Shown: positions 11,748 to 21,611 of the stretch, in pieces
Layout: every line of letters begins with the position of its first letter
How positions within the stretch are numbered: the stretch's first letter is position 1
Assembly: GCA_964036275.1 (NCBI GenBank)
Contig: OZ038435.1
Location: 2,480,001 to 2,544,000, forward strand
DNA length: 64,000 nt
Direction: 5' to 3'
Source of the DNA: Litoditis marina
Taxonomy: Eukaryota > Nematoda > Chromadorea > Rhabditida > Rhabditidae
Program-made: the position numbers and the translations under genes
Notes under the pieces: generated by a model
Seen by the model: only the letters and a program-made list of their open reading frames with translations
Told to the model about the DNA's origin: nothing
Database searches by the model: none

Positions 11748-13194
11748 CTAGCCGGTCGCGCGGCTCTTGCCGCGCGCCCGTCTAGCTGGGGGGAGACCCC
11801 CCAGACCCCCTACGCTCGCGGTTATTTGGTCAAGTGGCAACAAAGTTTTGAATGTGTTTACACTCTACTACTTTTCGACGTCAACTTGCCTTCAGAATCT
11901 GGCATTTTGTCGTTGATACTTCATTATTTGACGTCAATATGATTGTCGTACAAGTTATCCTACTTGCTGTAGACTTTTGAGAACGTTTGAACAACATTGA
12001 TTCAGTTACGTCATCTGGCCTTCTGAATCCAACTCGTCGTCACATCGGAATCATTACTCAGCGTTCATATCACATTTACAGACTAAACGCAGTCTCAATA
12101 CTGAGTTTTATTGAATTAAATGGTGTTTCAATAAATCTCAACTATGACGTCACAACCTGTGACGTCACAACTTTGGTGGTTTGATCTTAGCATTTACAAA
12201 GCTATGTAACTCGAAAACGGTTGAATAATTTTCAAATATCTTTTTGATGTTGATAATGAATACTCAAGTAGCTTCTATTCCGTGGGAATCGTCTCCCCAC
12301 AACATTTTTGAAAATTTTAAAAATTATAAAATTGAAATTTTTGAAAAAACCGTAGGAACGATTCCCATTTTTTTGTGTTTTTTATTGTAGTATACACTAA
12401 TCTTCATAACATATCGAACATAGAAAAAAATCGTTGCTACCGTTTTCCAGATATTGGTCTAAACAAATTACTATTTTCGTCATGATCTACAAAATCAATA
12501 ACGGCAGTTATGATAAACTTAATTCTATTTTTCGGAATAAGACATTACCCGCATTCTAACATGTTAGTATCATGTCCTCAACCGATCGACAATGTAGATT
12601 TCTATACTCTTTTAAACGATACTACTTTTCATGAATCACGTCACAAAAAATCGATATTTGATCTTTGAGCTCTTATTGTTCCGTAGTGAACTCAGTATGA
12701 GTTGCAACATGTTATGTCTCCATCCTAGCCTATCTGGACCATTTTGACAAATTGGGAAAACTTGGAAAATTTCTTGACATTTCTAAAACTTGGCAGCGAT
12801 TGCGAAATATCGATCGATATTTCGAGGATAGTATGAGCTCATGGAGTAACTGCCATCATAGAAGTTTCAAATGGTTCGTACTCATCAGCCACGTATGGCG
12901 ATACTGAATAGCAAAAAAATTGCTCACTTGTAAAAGGTCGTAAAAAATTTCCCAGACGTTTCCGGCAAAAAGTGTAGGATAGGAATTTTACAATTGAGTA
13001 GTAGAGTCTATGACTGGAATATCGTCGTTTTTTTACCCTTCTTGCGAAGGCCGTAAATAATCAATAAATCGATATCATCGATTTTCCTTAGGCTCACTAA
13101 CGTTTTACGAAGGCCTCTATACGTTAACGGAGTATGAAGGTAAATATCGAAAAAAAGGGGGTTACGGCTCCGTCTGTACTGATAGATAGGTGGA
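11748..13194 (-). mobile_element. Helitron-like element, unit a of a head-to-tail dimer
   Basis: On the minus strand the element begins TCCACCTATC and ends with a GC-rich hairpin (CGCGCGGC, loop AAGA, GCCGCGCG), then ACCGGCTAG. A 5' TC, a 3' hairpin about ten bases from the end and a terminal CTAG (CTRR) are hallmarks of Helitrons. Length 1,447 bp. There are no target duplications and no recognisable Rep/helicase ORF, so it would be non-autonomous. The insertion lies between T and T, not the canonical A and T. Confidence 0.65.
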
Positions 13195-14638
13195 CTAGCC
13201 GGTCGCGCGGCTCTCGCCGCGCGCCCGTCTAGCTGGGGGGAGACCCCCCAGACCCCCTACGCTCGCGGTTATTTGGTGAAGTTGCAACAAGTTTTTGCAT
13301 GGTCTTACACTCTACTACTTTTCGACGTCATCTTGCCTTCAGAAGCTGGCATGTCGTCGTTGATTCTTCAGTATTTGATGTGAATATGATTGTCGTACAA
13401 GTTATCTCACTTGCTGTAGACTTTTGAGAACGTTTGAACAACATTGATTCAGTTACGTCGTCTGGCCTTCTGAATCCAACTTGTCGTCACATGAGTATTG
13501 TTGTATGGCCTCTGTGACACACTCACACGTTTATCACGTACTTTCACGTGTTTCCAAGTAGTTTTCCATTGAGACAACAAAGAACACTCAGCTGTGACGT
13601 CATCGCCTATGACGTCATCAATGGTGGTTTGATCTTGGAAATTTTAAATTTAGAAAAACCGAACTCTCGGTCTAATGGTTCCTTTAGTTCAACATGCTCT
13701 TCATGATTATCTACATTTCAGCCCAGGGTTGCTGTTGCAAAGACATTATTTATCTAACTTTTTCAGAGTCTTCCTAAGAGAGAAAATTCGATAACTCGAA
13801 AATGCTAGCAACGTTTTCCACGATTTTTTCTATGAAGACTTGTGTTGACACAAGGCTACTTTTAAGCATGTTTCCGATCGAAACTTTCGGTGTTGAAAAT
13901 TCGAGCTTGAAAAATGTGAACACAAAAAACTTATTTCATTATCGACGAATCAATTTGACTATATTCGAGTTTGGATATTATTGTGTCATTCTGTGAGCTC
14001 TACATATTGACTAACCTTCAAGCTCTTTACGTATAGGATGAGTGTACAAAAAACTGAGAAAATAGCTCAAAATTTAAATTTACTCCGAAAAATCAATATT
14101 TGATCTTTGGTTTTTCTAGACTTTTGCAAAATGATCAGTACCTTTAGATATACCTGAGGTTCGAATTTGATCAAGTTCCAACCATTTTGAAAAGTCGACA
14201 ATTTTTGGAAAATTTCTTTAAATTTCCCATACTCTCCAAGTATTGCGAAATCCAGAAAGTTTTCACTACTTATATTTGACACTGTTGAATGTGCATCTGA
14301 TGACAAAGTTACGCGAGCACACCTACGACGTGCTTAGTAGAAATACAAAGATTAGCTAATTTTTTTCAATTTTGAAATGATTCTAAAAACTACACGAATC
14401 ATTTCCGGCAACCGGGCATAGGCTATTTGTATTTTTCTGCACAGACCACATGTTCTGACGGAATAACTCCGGTTTTTTACCCTTCTTGTTAAGGCCCTAA
14501 AAAATCAATAAATCAATATTATCGATTTTTCTTAGGCGCGTTAACGTTACAGCAGAGGCCTCTTTACGTTAACGGAGTATGAAGGTGAATATCGAAAAAG
14601 AGGGGTTAGCCCTCCGTTTGTACTGATAGATAGGTGGA
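13195..14638 (-). mobile_element. Helitron-like element, unit b of a head-to-tail dimer
   Basis: Second copy of the same element (1,444 bp), same orientation, joined directly to the first (CTAG next to TCCACC). It shares the hairpin end, the GGGGAGACCCCCC stretch, the TGACGTCA-rich middle and the terminal CTATCAGTACA. Internal sequence differs at many positions, so the two units are not a fresh duplication. Removing both restores the join seen in the other cassettes. Confidence 0.65.
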
Positions 14639-14734
14639 ATATTGCTTTCTCTTCAAAAACAACGAAAATCTTTGCCATGTATATTGTTTATTTACAATCA
14701 CATAATTTCGCCAAAGAAGCAAACAATCTGTCGA

Positions 14735-16807
14735 TCAACGCATCCGCAGACAACTCAGTCGACGCTTGATCCTGAAAAAGAAGAATAATGTTTTTACAAA
14801 GTTCAATTATAGGTATAAAATACGACACAATACAAAGCCTGAGTACTTATAAACAAGTTTTAACGCGTTTGAAGAAGGACGATTGTGTGGTCCAATCCCA
14901 ACGATTCAGTCCTTTAAACTGCTTCTATGAAGTCTTCTATAAAGGAAAAGCACCAAGAACTCAGAAGAAGCTACTACTACAAATATCTGTAACATGTATG
15001 ATGATCACCGCCTCGTAACGAAGCGACGTGAATGAATAAATATGAAATAGGAAAAACATGAAATAAACTGCAATACATTTTTCAGTTGCAGTTTAAAGGA
15101 CCGTTGACACGGGATTGGTCCACATAAACGTCCTATTTTAACAGAACCAACTCACAAAACGTCGGTAAAAATTCATCTGTTGTTACAAATTCACTACACA
15201 ACTACAGAAACTCTAGACAATCTACTCAGAAAAGTGAATTAAATATTACACTCCTGCCTTATATGGAAAACATTTAGACCGCTGAGTTATCGTTTCATCC
15301 GTACTACTGTGCTTCATGACAATAGGGTTTGCGTTTCACAAATCAGGTATCTAATGTGTGTGATTTCCTATCCCAATGTGTTTGTATTCTCATTATGTTG
15401 CGTACACGAACTGACACAGTTTTTGCTGTGGAAAAAACTTTCGAAAAAAAAAAAATAACTCGAAATTTCGAGTTAAACTCGAAAAACTCGAAATCTCCAA
15501 AACTCGAGTAACTCGAAACTCGAAAAACTTGGTTTTTCCCAAAAATCGGAAAACTCGAAACTCGAAAACTCGAAATTTCAAACTCGATTAACAACCCTAA
15601 TCTCGAAACATCCTAGTATTTACAAATTACGACCGAAAAACGGCGGGATGAAACTACAAACACAGCGGGATAGGACATATGAAATTATGGATTACTTTTG
15701 GAAGAGTGAGTCCTATATTGGTCTAAAAACGGTGCAAGTCGAGATCAGCTTACTACGATCACAGTCGTCGCTTTCCTATTCACGCGTCAAAAAGGTTAGC
15801 CAACATGCAATTATAGTAGAAGAAACCTCAAAAAGGTTAGCCAACGTGCAATTATAGTAGAAGTTCTTAGATAACTTTGTTTTTTTCAAACAGTGTATTT
15901 TGCATGTTATTTCCTAAATATCCTGGGGATATGGATATTAATGTTTTCGCTCAAATAGATCTGTATTCGTAGTTTCTTACTTGCACACGACAATGATGAG
16001 CCAGCAATCGAAGAGGAACTGCAGGAAACAAAGAGCCCCGAATATACCCAAATGTAGGGAAAGTTCATCTCGACCTGCAAATTATTATTGGCGCCTACAT
16101 TGCTTGGCGAGTCGTCTCCCCGTTCAACTTATACGTTCGTTGAATCTATATGGAAACCAGTTGGTTTTCTCAACCTTTCCAATTTTTATCGAAATTCTAG
16201 TCTTTTATAAAAAGTCTATGCGAGATGGATATCACTTAAAATGGATGGTTTCTATTCATTCTGAGCCGTTTTTTTTCATTTAGCATATCTGAGTTTTATG
16301 ATGACCTGAGCAAAACTGATTCGTATCGTGCTCTTGTCATTGCTGAATGCCGTGTCTGACACATTTATGTGAGTAATTCGGACATTCAGCTGAGAAACCT
16401 GCGCATTCTACATACGAAACCGTCTGAGATTGATAACTATGTCGATACGAGTTGAAATTTTTCAAATATACTCTCGCAATAAAGATGAAGCCTTTCGCTT
16501 TAGTTCGTTTTCCGCCACGTTTAAGCTTTCCAAAATACGCTTAATCTCTATGTTCTGTTGATTAGTCACAATACTTAAAAACAGAAAACAAAAATGTAAA
16601 CAAGTGAAGCTTTCAGAAAAACCTATGCTTTTCCTGAATGAGAGTCCACCAAAAAGTTTGGCAGGGTGCCAATGAGTCGCAGTGCGAGTGAAACGAACTA
16701 TACCAACCATCTTTTTCGCACAGGTCATACTTCGGCCGGTCATCACCGGGCTTCAGGTCTTCATTCTGGCGGTCACACAATTCATCGATTATTTCGTCAT
16801 CGTCAGT
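14735..16807 (-). CDS. M-family small single-TM protein (unit 2)
   Basis: Exons 16,708-16,807 (TDDDEIIDELCDRQNEDLK to KYDLCEKD, acidic with two Cys), 15,981-16,074 (RDELSLHLGIFGALCFLQ, membrane segment ending IIVVC) and 14,735-14,771 (KIKRRLSCLRMR, stop). Phases 1 then 2 match the M genes of units 1, 3 and 6. The first of these exons starts in phase 0 after TTTTTCCAG; the exon with the start codon is not identified. An alternative reading through 16,462-16,660 (WTLIQEKH, then IVTNQQNIEIKRILESL) is open too but breaks the family pattern. Confidence 0.45.
15428..15600. repeat. CTCGAA foldback repeat
   Basis: Short tandem ACTCGAAA units ending in GATTAACAACCCTAAT. Lies in the long last intron of the unit-2 M gene; a sister copy is at about 44,100-44,260, and units 1 and 3 lack it. 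No coding sense. Confidence 0.7.
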
Positions 16808-17283
16808 CTGGAAAAAGACACATTTTGCTACATTTGGGTGTTAATCGCCAAACCAAACTCTCATACATCGGCAAAGTAACATCATTCTCGAAAATGTTTG
16901 CATACTGTCAACGATCTAGACCGAAAAATCTCTACAGAAACAAGATCGATCCGGAAGTGTTTCATACCTACCATGGCCCTACGAAAGCAGGTACAACCAT
17001 CGTTCTAGTCGTTTAAGACTGTTAAATTGCTCTATCAGTATGAGCGCGTTACACCTTTTTCGTCATCTTATTTTCGGTAATCTTTCAGAAATCCTTCAAT
17101 CCTGTTTTTTTTACACTTTCTTTTACACTGTGAAAAGTCGTGTGTTCATTAGCGTTTAAATTTACTCTATTCTCAAGTATTTCAGTTGTGTAGATGTTCC
17201 AAATGGGGAGGGTATTCTTAGTGGTTCGGTATACAACCTGCCCATGATAATCTAAAAAAGTTCATGGGAGAATTGTAGAAACT

Positions 17284-17412
17284 AACATACTGTTTATAAA
17301 TTGCACGGCCACGTTGAACATACACACATCAGAACTTAGGAACATGCCACGACAAGTGCATGATACCTCATTGAAATTCTGACTTTACGTGATTATTCAA
17401 TTCACTTCTAGT
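17284..17412. promoter_or_regulatory. Conserved block upstream of an M gene (unit 2)
   Basis: A stretch of about 130 bp with the motifs CACGTAAAGT, GTGCACTTGTC and a GTGCAATT end. It lies 5' of the M gene and 3' of the L gene, and recurs near 27,424, 37,200, 45,965 and 51,426. Position argues for a promoter or 5' exon of the M genes; that function is inferred only. Confidence 0.35.
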
Positions 17413-17431
17413 GTACTGGGTCTGTTACAAA

Positions 17432-19388
17432 TTATTTATATTCACCCACCCTCAATGTGGAAGACAGCGAAAAGAGAAAAATCATTCCACCAAACGCAAA
17501 GACACAAGCGGTAATCTGTAAGGAAAATAATTTAGTTTAAAAAAAATAATGAGGTAGTGAGTGAATGATCATTGTCCAAGCCCTATCCCTGTTCCACTGT
17601 TATGCTCAAAGTAGGACAAATATGTGGACCAATTCCCAGACATCGGTCCTTCAAGCTGCCCTTGCCCTTATTGCAGTTTAAAGGTCTGAAGTGTTGGGAT
17701 TGGCCCACATAATCGTCATTTTTCAACGCAGTTATTTATACCTGATACACGAGAAAAGGACACATCATGCAGTCATCGTTGTTTTTCACTGCATATATCA
17801 TGCAGGCCGCACAAACGAGCATTAAAACGAGTAGAACACACTGAAAAAAGTGAAACCTGGTGGCGTAGAAATCCCTTCCATCTCACGAGAAGTTCATACG
17901 AGTTTATCATGATATACCTCATTCATATGAGTTTCTCATGAGATACCTCATGAGCTACTCGTGAACTCTCAATGTTGTAGCATAGCAATCAATAGAATCT
18001 CATGAGAAGCTTATGCGAATAGCTCATGAGGTATCTCATGAAACCTTTGAGGGATTACTACGCCGCCTGGGCCAATAGATCATTGCAACAGTGGCAATGC
18101 GATCTATGGTCGTCGTTGATTGTTTTTCAGCAGAAGGAAGTTGTCGCCCTACATTTGTCACCTTTGAAACACCCCCGGGCCGAGTCGGGGTGCTATTCCC
18201 AACCTGAATCGGTCGGAAAGTAGCCCAATCGAGCTCGGGATAACATCCCAACCCGGCCAAGGATGTTTCATGCATATGACCCCAGATGAGAGACAAATAG
18301 ATTAAAAACACGCAAACGAGCTGGCGACTTTTCAAAGACCACCTCTGACAAAGTTGGCCGTATGCTGTTCATGTCGGCGTAATGTGTTCTATAGAACAAG
18401 AAGCGGAAGCAGAAAACTTCACGTGGCAGGTTTGCAGATAATTGTGCGAAAAAGCAAAGCAGAGTAAGATCAAGGTTACAGGATGTTTCAACATAAGCAC
18501 TATGACATTCTCAAGGCATTGATAGCGTTGACGAAGTAAATTAGAGATTATTTAACGAGTTATGTAATTATTTCAGAAAAATATATGAATAAATGAAATC
18601 ATAAGAGAAATTTCTCTGGATGAAATAGCTCTGTCAAAAAGGCCGAAAACACTTTCACACAACACTCAATGATACAGGAGAATAATAAAGCTTGTATTAT
18701 CGTGTATTGTTGAGCACAATTCTTATAATTTTCATAAGATAAATGTCCTTACCGGAGTAGCTACGTATTTGACGCCTGAAACTGCAGCGAATACGACGTT
18801 AATAGCAGATCCCAACACGGAATACACGGAAATACATATCACGCGCACCTGCAGTATTTCAATTTTGCGATGAATATTACAATACAATCATTCATTAATA
18901 TAATAATAATGTATTTCAGATAATATTTTTCTAACCAATGAGGTATTTTCTCCCATTTCTCTTTGACATGAGTGTTGGACAAATCAGGCACTCTAGTAAA
19001 TTCTCAAAAACTGCAAAGTTTTGGATAAACTTTTCTGGACAAAAGTTGCATCATTAACGTCTTCACTGATAAAGCTTAGACAAACTGACGTGAAATGACT
19101 CTAACAAGAATAAAAAAGTCACCTTTGTGAGTTTAGTACAGTTTATAAAACGGTTGAATTCGTAAGAGTCGGTGGATTATTCGAATTTGGGTTTTAGTAG
19201 TTCTTCGTTCGTAGCAAAAAAGCAACAAATTTCAGGGCTTGTGATAACCGAGAATACCGAAGAAACATGGATCAGCAAAGCTGATTGTTTAGCGTAAGTA
19301 GTTTTCGGGTCTTGACCAGTTGGATCTACGTTATAGGGACTAAAAACAACTGACCATCATAGTCCAACAACCGCAGAAGATGCAGCCA
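17432..19388 (-). CDS. L-family small multipass protein, LAPTM4/DUF7027-like (unit 2)
   Basis: Four exons: 19,355-19,388 (GCIFCGCWTMM), 18,753-18,848 (VRVICISVYSVLGSAINVVF), 17,742-17,840 (CVLLVLMLVCAACMIYAV, ending CMMCPFLVYQ) and 17,432-17,515 (ITACVFAFGGMIFLFSL, ending GEYK stop). All junctions are phase 0 with GT-AG ends. It encodes three hydrophobic segments after a CGC motif; the 5' exon with the start is not found. Exons 2-4 are clearly different in sequence from the unit-1 gene although exon 1 is almost the same. Confidence 0.65.
17611..17720. repeat. GTAGGAC/GGACGATTATG palindromic MITE
   Basis: About 110 bp with inverted ends around a TTGCAGTTTAAAGG core. Same family as 28,241-28,354, 28,871-28,990 and 47,841-47,957, and as the halves at about 597 and 860 in the cassette left part, where the element is split by other sequence. 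Confidence 0.65.
17858..18071. repeat. CATGAG foldback element
   Basis: Bounded by GGCGTAGAAATCCC and GGGATTACTACGCCGCC, filled with CTCATGAG and GTATCTCATG repeats in both directions. Copies at 37,769-37,968, near 46,540-46,745, 26,068-26,322 and 47,685-47,785; decayed pieces lie near 3,870, 10,470, 20,180, 27,600, 32,560 and 52,740. Confidence 0.7.
18166..18280. repeat. GGCCGGGTTGGGAT foldback element
   Basis: Short element with ends GAAACACCCCCGGGCCGAGT and the inverted CCCGGCCAAGGATGTTTCA. Related copies at 28,776-28,866, about 38,070-38,175 and 46,840-46,950. Confidence 0.55.
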
Positions 19389-19919
19389 CTGAAAAAAACA
19401 CGAAGAGTGAATGGAATTTTACCAATATAATATTTTACTCCAACATTCAACTTCGAAATTGCTTCTAAGGTTGTGTTCATAAGTCCCGCCTTATGTGTTT
19501 CAAATGATCCTAACCAGATAAAACTCGGCGTGAATGAGGGTTTGAGGACAACAGAGCTTTGGAAAGAACTTAGAAAATACGTTAGCACCTGTTTCATTAG
19601 GCAACTAGCAGTTCATATATGTCATGTAAACTTGAGAAACACATCAGAAATCAAAAACACACGGAAAATAATTGTAGACTCCGAAATACTTTTGTAAGGT
19701 TTGCAGAACAATTTAAGTTACTAACTCTACTTTTATCGTCATTTCTAGTGAGACTTCGGCATTGACATTCTAGATAGTTTTGACCATGATTTTCGGATTT
19801 GTTTGAAAACATCAGAAAGTTCTATTTGAGATAAGTGATGAAAATATATGAACAAATTGTCTTGGTGGTGGTGCCAATGCATCAGTGAGAATGACGAAAA
19901 CTGCAAATCATCGTGAATC

Positions 19920-21472
19920 TCATGAAATCACATGTCTCGGGATACATATTTGAACTTCGACCAGTGAATCAAACTCACTCTTGTTGCATTTTGGCGTCGT
20001 GCTACCTGAAATTGAAAAAAATTGGAATTAGTAAAACGTTTTGATTTTGACTGATTCCTAAGAGTCAATCTAAGATTGACTCTTAGAAATCAGTCTGGTC
20101 TGGATGTTTCCCAGGCACAAGTGTTTCCGGATTATCGATCTCAACCTGCATCTCCTCAAAAGAATGCTACACTTCCCTGGCGTGCGAGAGATTCCTTGAA
20201 AACCACTTGAGATACCTCATGAGCAACATCTTACAAACTTCTCATACGATTCTATTGATTTATATGCTTCAACATTAGAAGTTCACGAGTAGCTCATCAG
20301 GTGTTCATGAGATTCTCATGAAAGCTGGAGGGAAACTGGGTAAATCAACCAACCTAGGAAGACGAAAAGTTGAAATGAAGTGTATCTCTTCCCACTTCAT
20401 TCCAACCATTCTGTGCACCTGTAAATTTTCAGAGAGTGCGAGCAAACTGAGTTCGTGCGCGTATCCAGACCCGTTCACTCGGGAACGAACAGGAAACACG
20501 TGAAAAGCTTTTTGTAACGAGGAAACACTGCGGAAAACCTGGACTTCATGCGTGTTTCAGCTAGCCCCTCGCTTAACTGTACTTCGAAACTCTAGAAAGA
20601 AACAGGTCAAACTACAACTGTGCGGTGACCTATTTCTACATTTAATACTCCCCCTTTAAAATTGAAGGATGTTTGCTGAACTGTTCAAAAAGCCGGAAAT
20701 GGGGGGGGGGGAGACTACAATGACAACGATCTTTCCAAACTGGCTCTTTTCTCTGAACCTTGTGGTTTGTTCTAGAAGTGAACAAAGTGAAAGCCAACAC
20801 TGTTAGGACCGAAGCAATACGCCACTTCGATATGGCTCCGTGTCGGTTCGAGCCTGGCGGAACCAATTGAAGATAAACCGTTTCAGGTTCACAAAGAGCC
20901 GGTTCGGGAAGAAATAAGCTTAAAAGTTTGAAAACTACCAACTTGTGTGAACGGAAAATTTGAATGAGGTCTAACTCTGTGTTCTCACTGATTGCAGCAA
21001 GTGCAACTGATCTTGATCTTTTTTTCCCGTTCAGATACCATTAGCGAAGCTTGTTCACCCGTTAACCAACAGAGTACGTATGCTAGAAGATCCCGGCACC
21101 TTCATCACATTCTGCGTCTCTCGCTCTGTCTCACTAGTTCTGGTCTCTTATTACCCGGTGGGATGTGAGAACAAAGAAATAGCGTATGTTTGAGGAGACG
21201 CAGGATGGGATAAAGGTGCCGGAATCTTCTAGCATACGTACTCAGGAAACACAGTGGTGGAGGTTTCTGGAAACAAATATAGACTGTGCGAAAGTGAACA
21301 AGTTCTCTCGATTCCGATTAGCCAATTCTTTGATGCACGTTCCTTCAGTTCTATCAGAATAGCGTGAAAATGAGGACAGCATTTGCCAACAGAATTTATG
21401 ACCAAAGTTTTGATGAAAAAAAAAGTTTCGTCCAATCCAGTCGGCTCACATCTGGTGGGGTATATTTTGGCG
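19920..21472 (-). pseudogene. Q-family gene, frameshifted copy (unit 2)
   Basis: Same exon candidates as in unit 1: about 21,242-21,472, 20,354-20,418 (VHRMVGMKWEEIHFISTFRL) and 19,920-20,005 (STTPKCNKSEFDSLVEVQIC). In the first exon the A run after GATG is two bases longer than in units 1, 3 and 4, so the frame that stays open elsewhere is broken here. Either a recently dead copy or a homopolymer assembly error. Confidence 0.35.
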
Positions 21473-21611
21473 CTGAAACAAAGAGTTTTTGGCTCAATGA
21501 TTAAAAAGAATATTGCTTTCTCTTCAAAAAGCACAAAAAATATTTGCCATGTATAGTATATTGTTTATTTACAATCACATAATCTCGCCAAAGAAGCAAA
21601 CAATCTGTCGA

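Larger units (their letters stand above)
1..14640. repeat. Cassette unit 1 (long type, left end cut by the window)
   Basis: Long cassette holding a broken M gene, an intact M gene, an L gene with a minisatellite intron, a Q gene and the Helitron-like dimer. Its left part, from the first base, matches the sequence beginning near 21,630 almost base for base for about 2.5 kb, apart from one inserted element in the later copy. Seen directly by reading the two stretches side by side. Confidence 0.85.
14641..21509. repeat. Cassette unit 2 (short type)
   Basis: Short cassette: M gene, L gene, Q gene. It is joined to unit 1 through the same sequence (GAATATTGCTTTCTCTTC) that joins the other units, once the Helitron-like dimer is removed. 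Units 1 and 2 together make a dimer of about 21.6 kb that is repeated as units 3 and 4. Confidence 0.85.

Noticed and set aside
16462..16660. Continuation of the M exon into WTLIQEKH and a helical IEIKRILESL exon
   Set aside because: Open in several short units, but would end the protein before the TM exon and does not fit the splice phases of the other M genes. Kept as an alternative only.
16666..17016. 116-codon plus-strand frame, also open at 45,347-45,697
   Set aside because: It is antisense to the acidic M exon, is broken in unit 4, and has no recognisable domain. The minus-strand exon fits the family better.
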